This document shows positions 24,601 through 36,112 of a stretch of 64,000 bases of DNA, in pieces. The notes beneath the pieces are model-generated. The model did no database searches and had not been told where the DNA came from. It saw only the letters and a list, made by a program, of their open reading frames with translations. Made by a program: the position numbers and the translations under genes. The stretch is from NCBI GenBank assembly GCA_947561715.1, contig OX387201.1:253001-317000 (forward strand), in the 5' to 3' direction. Positions within the stretch are counted from its first letter, which is position 1; every line of letters begins with the position of its first letter. The DNA comes from Ascidia mentula (taxonomy: Eukaryota; Chordata; Ascidiacea; Phlebobranchia; Ascidiidae).

Positions 24601-27600
24601 CTGTTTCGTCAATTTAGGATCTAAACAACCAGTGTAAAAGCACAGTGGCACTGTTAATAGCTGCATTGATGAGACCTTACAGGTCGAAACACCCTGTCTG
24701 CAGCTCTCCAATATTATGGCTTTTTTACAAAATGCAGCTCTCATTGACTATTATGGCTCTTTTGCGCATATAATATGATGTTAATTGTTTTATAATAATT
24801 TATAAAAGTACTTGCATGAATTTTCCTGACTGTTTATGTAACTACACCACAGAGTTCCAACACAAAGTTGTTAAAACCAAGCAATTGGGGTCACAACCAA
24901 TCTAAATGAAAACTCAGAACCCCTTCCTACCTCTTGAGTTCCACTTGTTGTGCCAACAATACTCTCACCTACAAGCGCTCATGTATAAGTTGACGTGGTT
25001 TGTTGTTACCCACTTTCACTTTGTAGACTGGAGACAGCGGTATGTTCATGAAATGCATATCAGACGCGATAGTTATCGAAGGCCATCTTTTCAAGCGTGC
25101 AAGCAATGCATTCAAGACTTGGAACAGGTGTGTGAACTTTTAAAAGCTTATCATTTAATTATCTTTATTGTTTTTGTTGCATTCTTATTTGCCACATGAT
25201 TAGTGGAAGTTGGTATCAGTAATAATATGATTTAACATGGCTTCAGAAATTATGAAACGGGATATTTATCATCAGTTAAGAAGTTTATGTGGTGGTCTGG
25301 TGTAGCTGCACCAAGAACTGAGCCTGAATCTGTTATTTTTGAGAGGTTGTATTCATAATTCAGGCTTTTAGTAAACCAGCTTAATACTAAGGATATTATG
25401 TAGTTGGTGGCTGGCTTTAATAGTGGGCCAGGCGGTAGTTAGATGTTGTGTAGGAACGTTTGTAGCGTGAGGGAAACTGATGCTTATAATTCAACCACCC
25501 ATAGTTAAAACTTGTTGAAACAATTGACTTGGTAACAGATGTTATAAGGTACAGGAAGCTTTTGTATTTAATGAATTTAATCAAGTTTTTAATTCTCAAC
25601 CCCTTGTATTGAAAACACACTATGCAAGAACTTGTAAAAGACACCATTAACACATTCAACTTAACTTTAATTTTTCCATCACTGCATTTTAGTCAATAAT
25701 GTAAGCATTAAAAAATGTTTTTCATGCTATTTGTGAGCAGAGTTTTTTATAAAGTTTGCAGTACATGACTTTATTTTCATAACATATTTTTAGTTTTCCG
25801 TTAAGACCCAACTTCCCTATGTGAGTTGGCTCACGCTTGAAATAAACCCACACTGTTTATTGTTTCAGACGGTGGTTCACCATTAAAGACAATAAACTAT
25901 TTTATCAGAAGAAAAAGGTGAGTGTAGTATGACTCAACATACCTCTATATATTACTGCTAATCTAAGTTGCATTGCGTTCCTAGTTCCATGAATTTCTTG
26001 GTCAATAATTACAATAATATGTGCCCCAATCTTCTTGTTGTTAAAATAATTGCAATATTTTAACACATTTTTTAATACAATTTTAACAGAAATATAGCAT
26101 CCTATGTAGGAAATGTTTCAAACATTGTTTAAACGATTAGTGCGTTTGCAACACCCCTGTAGAAAGTGTTTGCTGAATATGAAGTAATTTTTTGTAAGGT
26201 TCTACAAAATCTGTGTGGATTAACGCCATGAATATAGGTTGACGAATGACACCAAGTGACTCGTGCTAACAAAACACATTTTGTTGCTTATTTCAGTAAC
26301 AGGAAGTGACATGTTGTTGTTTTGTCGCAATCGCAATTAGAATCCTGCTTTGTTGCTTGAGAACTAACAGGACACAGAATAACCACAAAAACATTTTCAG
26401 TCTTAGCGTTTGTGTTTATTCACGATAAACTGTGGTATTTCCACGTGTTCAGATTGTTTCTGCTTGTTGCAGCATTATTCAAAGATCTGGAACGATAAAT
26501 CTATGAATTCTATCTAAAATATTGTCACCATTTTTTGTGTGCTTCATTTGTAAGGGGAAACCATGAAAACAACAGGCTGATTAAACACCAGTAGTAATAT
26601 GCCAGGCTGATTAAACACCAATAGTAATATGCCACAACCTTTTTATCAGGATGACATGACGGTAATAGTTGAAGACATCAGACTTGTGACCGTACGCCTG
26701 AACGATGAAGTGGAAAGAAGATTTTGCTTCGAAATTATTTCTCCTGGTAAAAGTTTTCTCCTACAAGCTGAAACGGAAGATGCCAGGATGGCTTGGATCA
26801 AAGCTATACAGGTAACTACATGTTATGTGAGTATGTGGAGTCAAAATTCACTAAATCTGTACATTAGTTAATTTTGTGACTTTTGTAAAAATGTTTAAAG
26901 GTAATTTTGTTTGTAATGAAAATTATTTTTAACTTCAGTCTAGCATTGGAAACGCATTCAAAGAGACGATGGAAGAGATGCAGGTAATCAATTGTAACAG
27001 TGACCTGAGCAAGTCGATCATTTAAAGATTTTTTCTAAACTTACAAACAATTTGGTTTGCTGGTTACATTTGTGACACTTAAATCAAATTTTGTTTGCAT
27101 TCAAAAAAATCATTAACTAAATGTTAAATCTATGTTCAAAATAATTTGGTAAAAATGAGAAGTGTAAAACTGCTTGATTCAATAAGTTATTGTTTTCGAA
27201 CAATGTTGTTTTCCTTTAGACTCCAGGCAACTTGGCAGTTAACAAAACTCTGACATCAGTTTCCAGTCCTCTGTCTCGATCCTCGTCTTCATCTTCTTCC
27301 AACAGCAACTGTAAGTGAAGATAAATGTTGGAAAACTTTTGGTGAAAAAATCTTGAACAGTATTAACTGGGTTTAAAACAATTTCCAACTGTGGTGTTTA
27401 AATGAATTTGAGGAATACCTGCAAAGAGCATTCACAAACATCAATATCTATAAAATAATGTTTGCAAGAAATTTTTTTTAGTTTTGTGAAATTTCAAACC
27501 AACATAAATTAAACATTTTTACTTTTATGTTCTTACAAGTGTCAGGTGAAAGTCCTGTCCAGAAGAAATCTGACAATTCGAATCCGACCTCATTTCTAGA

Positions 27601-30600
27601 GGACGGAGGCCACAATATCATGGCAAGGATTTACCAAGTTCCTGGGAACAGAGTTTGTGTCGATTGCGGAAGGAGCGGTGAGTTTTCAAGATTATCTTTC
27701 GGTCATTCTAAAGTTTTTGTTGGCTGTTGTACCTTAACTTTCTGACAAAGATTTGCCAACAAATTCGATCTTAAAATTTTTATTATTTTTACAAAATGTA
27801 CAATTAAGTCCTCAATTATATTCCAAACATTCAAACAGTTTTGTTGTTTCAGATCCACGCTGGGCGAGTATCAGTCTCGGTGTGACACTCTGCATTGATT
27901 GTAGCGGAGTCCATCGTAGCATGGGAGTTCATGTGTCAAAGGTCAGGTCGCTTACAATGGACAAGTGGGAGCCAGAAGTGGTGAAAGTATGTGAAGTTTG
28001 CATCGACATGGATAATTTACATGATAATCATAACTGTGCATGGAACATACAAAACAACTAATGGAGACCTTATAGGTCGAAACAGTGCGTGTATACACCC
28101 TGTATGCAGCTCTCATTGATTATTATGGCTCTTTTGCGCATATAATGGAGAAATATTGTAATAATTTCTTCAGTGAAATTGTAAATTATTACAAACTGTG
28201 TTGCAGATTATGATGAGATTGGGAAACGAAAGAGTGAACGAAATCTACAACGCAAACCTTCCCCCGGAGAAAAAAATCAAACCAAGTTGTTCGATGTAAG
28301 TTTCTCAATAGTAGTTGCCAGAGTGGCAAAAACAAAAGTTTATGGATTTGTTGTTTCTCATCTAAAATCACCAAGTTTCTCATCTAAAATCACCTGAATC
28401 ATTTGTACACAGCCCTGACCGGCAGTCCTACATTCGATCAAAATATGTCGATCAGGAATTCTCGATGACCCTGCCTTCAGTATTCGAACACAGACCAGCT
28501 TACCATGGGGTTAAAGGTCAGAAGTTTACTCGGTGGGCCGTCAGTCGGAGAAGAAAGGCCGCAACTCAGGGAAAATCAAACAATGTAAGTTTATCTTGGC
28601 ACTGAAATTGATTTCAACAAACCAGGAATTCTTTCTAGTTGTTAATTTCAATATGACATCATAACTCTATTGTCATAATTTCCTTTATTATTTTGGCATT
28701 TTCTGCCTTAGTAATAGATTTATTTAAATTTACAAACATTTTTTTAGCAAACTGCTGCAGTTTCTGTCAAGGAAGAAATCGTAGTGGGTGACGATGTCAG
28801 TCCAGAAACAGGTAGGGTGTCACTTATTGCATGCCACATGTCTCATCTTGCATGCCATGTGTTAATGTTCACCCACAGTGAGAGAGAGAGCATGCCAGTT
28901 GCCATGGGGCTAGCAAATCTTTTTTGAAATACCGAAACACAAGATTGGCATGACAACCTAACACAGCAGTTTTATTGCGAGTGGAATTTTTGTTTCTTTT
29001 TAAATAAAAAGTGGGGGTTTCCCAAACTATGGGTTGCAACCCCATTTGCAATATCTAATTTTGGTGTCACAGGAAATATCACCCAAGACAGAGTTTTAAA
29101 TAAAGTTTTATCTTGTGTTGATATTCGTCGATGGAACAGACATTCTTGTTGAAACAAATCCTGTTGACTTTATAAATTTTATGTGGTTTGAACGTTGATT
29201 TGACGAGGAGCGAGATGTCCACATGCACAAAAGCATTAAAACCACCACAATACTTTGATATAAAACCCTGGGCAAAATTAACCGCAAACAAAAACTTACT
29301 TAAGTTTATGTGAGTGCATTATTGTTAAACAGCGTTAAAAGTTGAAAGTGGCAAGCGTGACTCGCTCTTCCAACACGATGAACTTAACTTCCTCTTCTCT
29401 TACTTTGACTCACGTAAGTTGCCCTTCCAGCACGGCGATTCCCTCCCTTGCATGGCACTTTCCTTGGGTGGTAGCACTATCCTATTCTTAATTCCAGTGC
29501 CAACTATTTCTACACCAACAAACCTCAAACAAATTGTCCAAATACTTTCACAAAGATGAAATCACGTTGTTGTTTTGGGAATTCTTGTCCCTGGATTCTC
29601 TTTTAATTCGTGTTTGAATGCAAATACACGCTAAACATTCAGGTGGTAAATTGTAACCATTACACATTACTACCATTTTTTGTAAAAAAATAGTCCCAAT
29701 AACCAACCACTTCTCTATGGTTTCAGTCAACTTACTGTGTCTTTCTTTTTTCAACCCCTATCTTGTTGCATGGCCAGGCTCAGTAAAGTATTACATGAGT
29801 TTGCAAGTGTGTTAATGCACAGTGCTTTCTGTAGTTGTGTTGAACCAACAGCATTGCAATTAATCTTTCTGCAGTGTGTAACAAATGCTTTAGAAACTTT
29901 TGAGCAGATTGCTATTTATAAACCAGAGATAGCATTTGGTACATGTGTTATTTAAAAGTAGAAGCTAATGAATTATTTCCAATTGATGTCAGAAAAATTC
30001 CAGCCTATAAACTGCAAATCTTTCATAAGTTTTTGGTTAAAACTTTTTAAAAGTAATAAAATATTCCTGCTATCTCCATTTTAGAAAACTAACAATTGTC
30101 TTGAGTTCAAGAGTGACAGCATGTGGCAAAGTTGTTTGTTTTTTGCATTAGTTTTTGTTTTTTTGCATTTGTTTTCTGTTTGTTTAGATGAATCAGATGG
30201 AGTCCCAGACGACATGATTTTGTTTGGCCCTTCCACATCAACTGGTACAAGCATTGTTTGATATTTGGTCCCTAATCATAAAAATTAACAATATATGGTT
30301 CAAAAAATGCAAGAACAATGTTTGCAACTATATAAGACATTTTGCAATACTTTTAACATCATGTACAATTAATAATTCTTGTTAAGATGTTTGATGAATA
30401 TTTGCGTTAAAAAGTAATTGCAAACGTTACGGTTAAAGTTTGTGTAAAAACTTGTTGTAAATTTAGATGCGATTAAGACGGTGAATGAAAGTGACGTAAT
30501 GGACATCAGCAAACTCCACCCAAACCTGCTTCTATTCAAGTATGATTCTATCTTGAATTTTTAACTAATATTTAAAAGCTTAAATCTGTTATAAAAGAAT

Positions 30601-31823
30601 TACATATAGTAGCAGTCTTTTAGGCACAATAAATGTGTTTAGTCAAGTTAACATAATGAAAAGAAACTTTTTAAAAATATTTTAGGGCCACGGATGCAGC
30701 TAATTTGCCGGTGATGATCTTGGCTAAAAGTAACAAAGCTGAATTGAATTGGAAAAATCCAGATGCAGATGGAAAAACTGCCTTAATGCAAGCTGCTATT
30801 GTGGTATGTGGTGTTTTTATGCCAATACTGTGTGGGTAGGGATTATCGTGTCACATTGACAAAATTTAAACTTTTCTCTTTGGTAAATTCACTGGTTATA
30901 GTAATCTTCATATCTTGAACTGCATGTAATGATATTTTGATTATTGTTCAGGGTTGCATTCCAGCTTGCGAATATCTTTTGTTGAACGGAAGCAAAATTA
31001 ATGAGATAGATTCAAGATTACGGACAGCTTTGCATCACGCCTGCATTCACAACCATACAGGTGACTTTCAATGGTGGTGCGATGTGACCGAAAATACTCA
31101 TAAACCACATTAGATGTGTTTTACTTAGTTAAGTTGCCATAACTTATTTGAAGATTGCTTTGCCATATTCACGTTGAGAACAGCCAGCTCATGTTATTGG
31201 TTTGTGTTCCAGGAGTTGCTTGTCAGATGCTGAAGAGAAAAGTTGACGTTAATCTTGTGGATGAGGACGGACTTTCAGCACTTGACCATGCAGTGGAAGC
31301 AGCCAATGCTGATATCGTTACTTTGTAAGCTGATATCTTTTCACAATTATCAAATTGTTTAACTTTCCTTCCGTGCAACGATTTGTTTAGAATCCGCTTG
31401 AAGAAAATGAACGACCAGATGAGGGAGGATAATAATGCAGGCCACCAGAGTAAGGGAATGGTTCTTTATTTTTGATTTCAATTAAACATGTTGCAATCTT
31501 AAGTTTTTGTTGAGTTCCACAAAGCTCTTCTTACTCCATCCTGATCATTTACTCCCACAGCTGATGCGATTGTGTCCGATGTCTTCCGTGATTTCTCCTC
31601 GCGAACTTTTCCCAGTGTTCATTCCCCTGATGCTCAGGACGCCAACAAAATGTTCGGAATTCTCGGCGGATCCAAACCCCCCCTTCAGCAACCTAAAAAA
31701 CCCACACCATTGGCGCCACCTGCCGACAAACAACTGGAAACTGGGGGCGGTGCAATTACAGACGGCGGAAAAGTGATTCTTGCCGAAAGCGAAGATCTTG
31801 ACGGCATAGAATCCTCGGTTTAG
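21696..31823 (+). CDS. ACAP2: ArfGAP with coiled-coil (BAR), ankyrin repeat and PH domains, ACAP family
   Basis: Twenty-eight GT-AG exons join in frame to exactly 890 codons including the stop. Domains in order: BAR (exons 1-10, 21696-24425; [30 protein letters not shown]), PH (exons 11-13, 25027-26811; [18 protein letters not shown] then [14 protein letters not shown]), a serine-rich linker (27220-27310), the ArfGAP zinc finger with four cysteines spaced C-x2-C-x16-C-x2-C (CVDC at exon 16, CIDC at exon 17) followed by the arginine finger in [16 protein letters not shown], then ankyrin repeats (30686-31324; [44 protein letters not shown]). Family members inactivate Arf6 at recycling endosomes and sense membrane curvature. 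Similarity runs the full length of vertebrate ACAP2/3; one tunicate gene may stand for the whole vertebrate set. The ATG at 21696 is the first in frame, but an upstream exon is possible because an AG lies just before it. The linker before the ankyrin repeats is divergent. Confidence 0.93.
24540..24770. repeat. inverted pair of hammerhead-repeat copies
   Basis: A truncated minus-strand copy (about 24555-24609, ribozyme 3' half plus the ATTATGGC flank) is followed by a plus-strand copy (24659-24705) and its flank. A second partial flank (TGCAGCTCTCATTGACTATT) follows at about 24725. The arrangement lies in the ACAP intron between exons 10 and 11. Confidence 0.65.
24659..24705 (+). ncRNA. hammerhead ribozyme copy with shortened stem III
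   Basis: AGCTGCA, TTGATGA, GACCT-TAC-AGGTC, GAAA, a very short stem III (ACA/TGT around CCC), GTC, TGCAGCT. Stem I and stem II are perfect. The first core nucleotide is T instead of C, and stem III is cut to about three pairs, so activity is doubtful. Confidence 0.65.
28055..28145 (+). repeat. decayed hammerhead-repeat copy with flank
   Basis: Stem II (GACCT...AGGTC), GAAA and the stem III hairpin (ACAGTGCGTGTATACACCC...TGT) survive. The first core segment and the cleavage triplet are altered. The downstream flank TGCAGCTCTCATTGATTATT and ATGGCTCTTTTGCGCATATA is shared with the 24.7 kb copy. It lies in an ACAP intron (27987-28206). Confidence 0.55.
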
Positions 31824-33423
31824 TGGCCACTAGATGGCGTCGGCTATATGAAGTCGCCATAAAGGTCAAGGCAGCGTTGCCATGACTACTGGGGCAAAAG
31901 TTCAGTCAAGGTCATCCAGGGGCAATATTTTTGCATTTTTCTTCAACTTCTTGCCAAAATATGACGTCATCACGAACAAACCTTGTAATATTTCGGACAA
32001 TGTCGTTTGTGCTAAGTGCACTTCATGGGATGAATAGAATGTGGTTCATTGTTCAACCGAGTGACGTAGTGCTTGTGACGTACTAACAGTCACCTGTCAA
32101 AATATGTCAGTCTGTTTTCCTGGGTACAGACACTTTCTATATTAACTGGGATAGTTGTATTCTGACACAGGATAGTGCACTTCATTCATCAGCCATTGCT
32201 TGTTGTCAGTAAAAACCTTTGTTGAGCGCGTCGTTGCTACCTAAACCTGATGGCAAACAATCCAAACTAAATTAAAAGTGTTGTTTCACTCCAACGAGAT
32301 CATCCACTGTGTAATTGTGACCGTTAGTCAACCGAAACTTGTGCCACACACGTGGATGTACCAACACACTGCCGCCCAAACACACAACTTTTCATCATAT
32401 AAACTTCACTATTGTAATCACATTTTGCATTATCCATGCTTTTCGTGCATAACCAATGGAGCCAATATTGTTTTTTATTGACCTGCGGAGAGGAGGCAAC
32501 TGTTTTGAAATTGCCAAGCAAGATCGTGAATTTGGAATCTGCCTGATTTAAAATTTCCGCCTCATTCATTTCCGCTAATTATAATTAGCTGTATTTAAAC
32601 CAATTAATTTGAAATTACAATAGAATGTTTTTATGCACATGTTGTTTGTTCGTCAGTGATTTTATATTTTGTTTCGTCACAATGCACCAGTATTACGCAT
32701 TTTACATCAGTGCCGAATAAAACCATGCTTCATTCTATTTTAACATAATCCAGTATTCCCGATGTAACAAACTGATGCATAATCTCATTATTTGTCAACA
32801 GATGCAACTGAATTAAATTTGTTAAAACAAACTCCATCTACCATGTAAGTTGGAAAACGGCGCCAATTTGCCACGTGGCAAAATAGTTTTGCTGAAGTTT
32901 CTTGGCTGCAGCATCTTATAAGGTTGTTTTTTTTTGATAAAACCACAATATGAGGATTGTGAGTGGGCGCATTAGCTGAGATCCGTGGTTTCCAAACTTG
33001 TTCTTAGAGCGGTGTCCGCTGCTGCAACGCTCGTGACCTCATCGCCCTCTTCCGCAAAAAAAAAACAAATTACAAGCAAATTATGTCAACTAATTTATTG
33101 CAAATGTGAAATTCTTGGGCTAAGTTCATTTACATTATAGGTTTTCGAGGCGGTTAAAATCTCCTGGAAGAAGAAACATCTGATTTTTGCTTCACAACCA
33201 GTTTGCTCGCCGTGGGGCGCCAAGAAACCATGGCTTAGTTAAAATGTATGACCTCACTCACAACTGCTGCCTGTAAACACGTGATAAATTGTCGAACTTG
33301 CGCGACGCGTTCACGGGCGCTGCTCTCGGTTTGCGGAACTTCAGGCAACGCGCGATGTTCGCTTTGTCACCGAAGACGAAATATTGGCGTTTCAGGGTTG
33401 GGGCAACAGGTTTGTTGAATAAC
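31824..33423. other. ACAP 3' UTR and intergenic DNA
   Basis: An AATAAA at 32716-32721 is a likely ACAP polyadenylation signal. No coding exon is supported before the LCCL-EGF gene. Its reading frame stays open upstream to 33289, but the signal peptide favours the start at 33424. Confidence 0.45.
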
Positions 33424-35723
33424 ATGTTGTTGATGTTTAACTTGTTGCTTGTTTGTCTGTTCGGATCCTCCTCATCCTTACAACTCAGTGAGTGTTTGAT
33501 ATCAAATTGAAACAACAATATAGCAGGCAGTTACGTATTACATGTGGGAATTGTTCTTGATGAGAAACACGTTGTATTGTATCCATTTTTATGCAGTTTG
33601 ATTTGTTTTTCTGTGACAAATGTATTTGTGTTGTGCAGTTACGTGCGATACGTCATTCTCCACTTTAAAAAGAGAAGAGAATTTGTTGTTGTGTTCTTCT
33701 GGTTGTTCAGTAAGTTCATCTGCTTTATGCGGGACTTGGTTTTACGCCCACGGCAGCATTTGCCAGGCCGCCATCCATTCAGGAGAATGTCCAACAGGTA
33801 AATTGATTCAATCTTCGTTGGAAGTCTCAATTTGTTTGTAATCTAGTGGCACTCGCTAAAGAGGGTTTAAAAAATTTAATTAAATAATTTAAACTCATAT
33901 AAACAGCATTAATTAATTGTAACTAAGCGGATCTTCCTACAACTAATGTTTGTTTAGACAGTTTCGCATGATGCATAATATTTTTTGCCGGCAATGGAAG
34001 GGGAAATGATTTTTCTAACAGGGTTGTTTACACACGAAACTAGTGACCCAGTGTCGACGTCGTGTTGTATGTTTTCAACAGCTAAAGTGGAATGCAGAGT
34101 CACCGTCTATAAATCGAGAGGTCAACCATCATATGATGGATCGACTCGTAACGGAGTTGAGTCTGTTTCATGCCAAGCTTCACCCGTCACCTACAGCTTT
34201 CAACGTACAAATTTTATCGTTGCGAAACATGCAGTAGTAGATGAAAGCGTGCTTGTAAGGATACAACGCCTACATCCAATGACTGTTCTGATTAAAATAA
34301 TATCGATCAACAATCGACGCTTTGCAAATTGATACATTTAAGAGCTCGTGTGGCACGAAATTTAAGTTTTAAAAATCCTGAGATTTTTAGCAAAAGTTGT
34401 AAAATTATTTTGTCGATTTCTCGCTTACGCTCATGATGATTCACCATTAGATCAGGGCGCCAGGCGTTGTATGATCGATCACAAATTCCTTATTATCCGT
34501 CGCCGTCAAGTTCAATGATGTGCCTGCTGCCAACTCTACCATGCGTAGCTTACTTGTGTATTCGGTTTAATTTATCATAGCAAGCGAGTAGTTTTCACCA
34601 AACGCTTAAGAAAAACGCAAAGCCTTTTTTTTGTTTTTAGGAATTGGAAAAACAACTTGTTTTTACACAAGTTCGGAAACACAAGAAAGTTCCGAAGGCC
34701 AGGCTCCATTTTGTCCCAGTGATGAGCAAGATAGTAAGAAATTTCTGTAAACAAATTTTAACATTTACATTAATTCCTCTTCTTTATAGCATGTGACGAT
34801 TGTGCAGTGAACCATTGCAAGAATGGAGGGTCCTGTGTTGACGTCATCAACGGTTTCTACTGCAAATGCAAAGATGGATTCCATGGTGGTTTGTGTGAAT
34901 TTGGAACAGGTGCAAAACCTCCACGTAACTGATTCACTGAAATAACGAAAGTATGTTCGCAGATGTTGGAATTCCCGATACATTAGTTGAGACCAACCTT
35001 ACCACTGGAAACACAACCACACACAATAACACTTTGGACGTTTCTAATCAAACAAGTATTGGTAATGATTCAATAAGTGGTGGTCCTGGCGGTAGTAGGG
35101 ATTTATCAATTGGTGGTAATTCAACATCAGATGAACCAAACGTCGGTGGAAACTTGGAGAGTGACAGCAAACCAAGTAATGGTAATATATCTAACGTCGG
35201 TGGAAACTTGGAGAGTGACAGCAAACCAAGTAATGGTAATATATCTAACGTCGGTGGAAACTTGGAGAGTGACAGCAAACCAAGTAATGGTAATATATCT
35301 AACGTTGGCGGTGGAAGAGACCAAAGTGATAGCATTACACAGGGGGTTCCCAGTTTGAAAAACGGCAACAAAAATCCTAAAGAGGATCGTGATAATCCTA
35401 GAGGCAGCGGTGATCTTGAAAACGGCGATGATCGTGATGGAGATGATGATCGTGATAATAGCGATGATCGTGATGATAGCGATGATCGTGATGATAGCGA
35501 TGATCGTGATGATAGCGATGATCGTGATAATAGCGATGATCGTGATGACTATGATCGTGATGATAGCGATGATCGTGAAAATGGCGAAGATCGTGATGAC
35601 GGTGATCAAGATCCCAAGAATCGTAATAAGGGAAAAACCCGGAAACCAAAAATTCGTATTGGAAGAAAACACAGAGGTCGCAAAAAACCACGTGGTGGAA
35701 ATAAGGCGGGAAGAGGGAGGTAG
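33424..35723 (+). CDS. secreted LCCL-EGF protein with acidic repeat tail
   Basis: Six exons (33424-33487, 33639-33797, 34082-34204, 34641-34733, 34790-34909, 34963-35723) join in frame to about 439 residues. The start is set by a signal peptide (MLLMFNLLLVCLFGSSSS). Exons 2-3 encode an LCCL domain, the fold of cochlin and Limulus factor C (CDTSFSTLKREENLLLCSSG, ICQAAIHSGECP, RVTVYKSRGQPSYDGSTRNG). Exon 5 is an EGF-like module (CKNGGSCVDVINGFYCKC). Exon 6, 761 nt, encodes a Asn/Ser/Thr/Gly-rich stretch with several N-glycosylation sequons, three identical 18-residue repeats, a run of DDRDDS-type hexapeptides, and a strongly basic end rich in RK and RG. No membrane segment follows. The layout suggests an extracellular matrix or secreted protein whose acidic part could bind calcium or cations; that role is inference. 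I know no named protein of this architecture. Other ATGs in frame upstream (33289, 33355) are possible starts. Confidence 0.82.
35139..35300 (+). repeat. three identical 54-bp tandem repeats inside the LCCL-EGF coding exon
   Basis: Units at 35139-35192, 35193-35246 and 35247-35300 are identical base for base and keep frame, each encoding NVGGNLESDSKPSNGNIS. A partial fourth unit follows. Identity at synonymous sites points to recent expansion or homogenisation. Confidence 0.95.
35426..35600 (+). repeat. 18-bp coding repeat encoding DDRDDS-type hexapeptides
   Basis: About nine units of the form GATGATCGTGATGATAGC with small variants, all in frame. Because of the repeat, long open frames also appear in the other reading frames and on the opposite strand; those are shadows. 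Confidence 0.9.
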
Positions 35724-35904
35724 TCTAACAATGACCGATTTCGACCAAACACGAGGAACAATCGACGTGGGATGGGGAGATAAACTGAACTAAACAGTTG
35801 TGCTCTCTTCGATTCTGTGGAAACCCACGAACCTTGTTATGCATCTAATGCAGCTTGGCACTTGCCAGCTCGCCCACTGCCACTGTTTTCGCAAATCACC
35901 ATAA

Positions 35905-35910
35905 TTTATT
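35905..35910 (-). terminator. possible RAD50 polyadenylation signal
   Basis: The minus-strand AATAAA lies about 200 bp past the RAD50 stop and inside the interval expected for the 3' UTR of the converging LCCL-EGF gene. Confidence 0.35.
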
Positions 35911-36078
35911 TTTAAATCCGTTTTATTTGAAGAAACATTTCGGCAACAATTAAACGAACGATGTTTGTGAACAAACAAGCAACAGCACGAATACAATTGT
36001 TACGTCATTATTGCAAACAAAAAAAGCATGCGTAGAATGGAACTTTGTGATCAATATTGCTGATCGTTCACGTGACTG

Positions 36079-36084
36079 AATAAA
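36079..36084 (+). terminator. possible polyadenylation signal of the LCCL-EGF gene
   Basis: A plus-strand AATAAA 355 bp after the LCCL-EGF stop and only about 30 bp from the RAD50 stop codon on the other strand. Confidence 0.4.
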
Positions 36085-36112
36085 CGCGCATGATTGGTCA
36101 AGTGGTCACGCT

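Noticed and set aside
25027-25127. Open frame reading [20 protein letters not shown] in the ACAP PH region
   Set aside because: A different frame of the same exon gives [18 protein letters not shown], which matches the ACAP PH domain and splices in phase.
35048-35793. Long open frames on the minus strand and in the other plus frames across the LCCL-EGF tail
   Set aside because: They follow from the 54-bp and 18-bp repeats, whose lengths are multiples of three. Only one frame continues the spliced LCCL-EGF protein.
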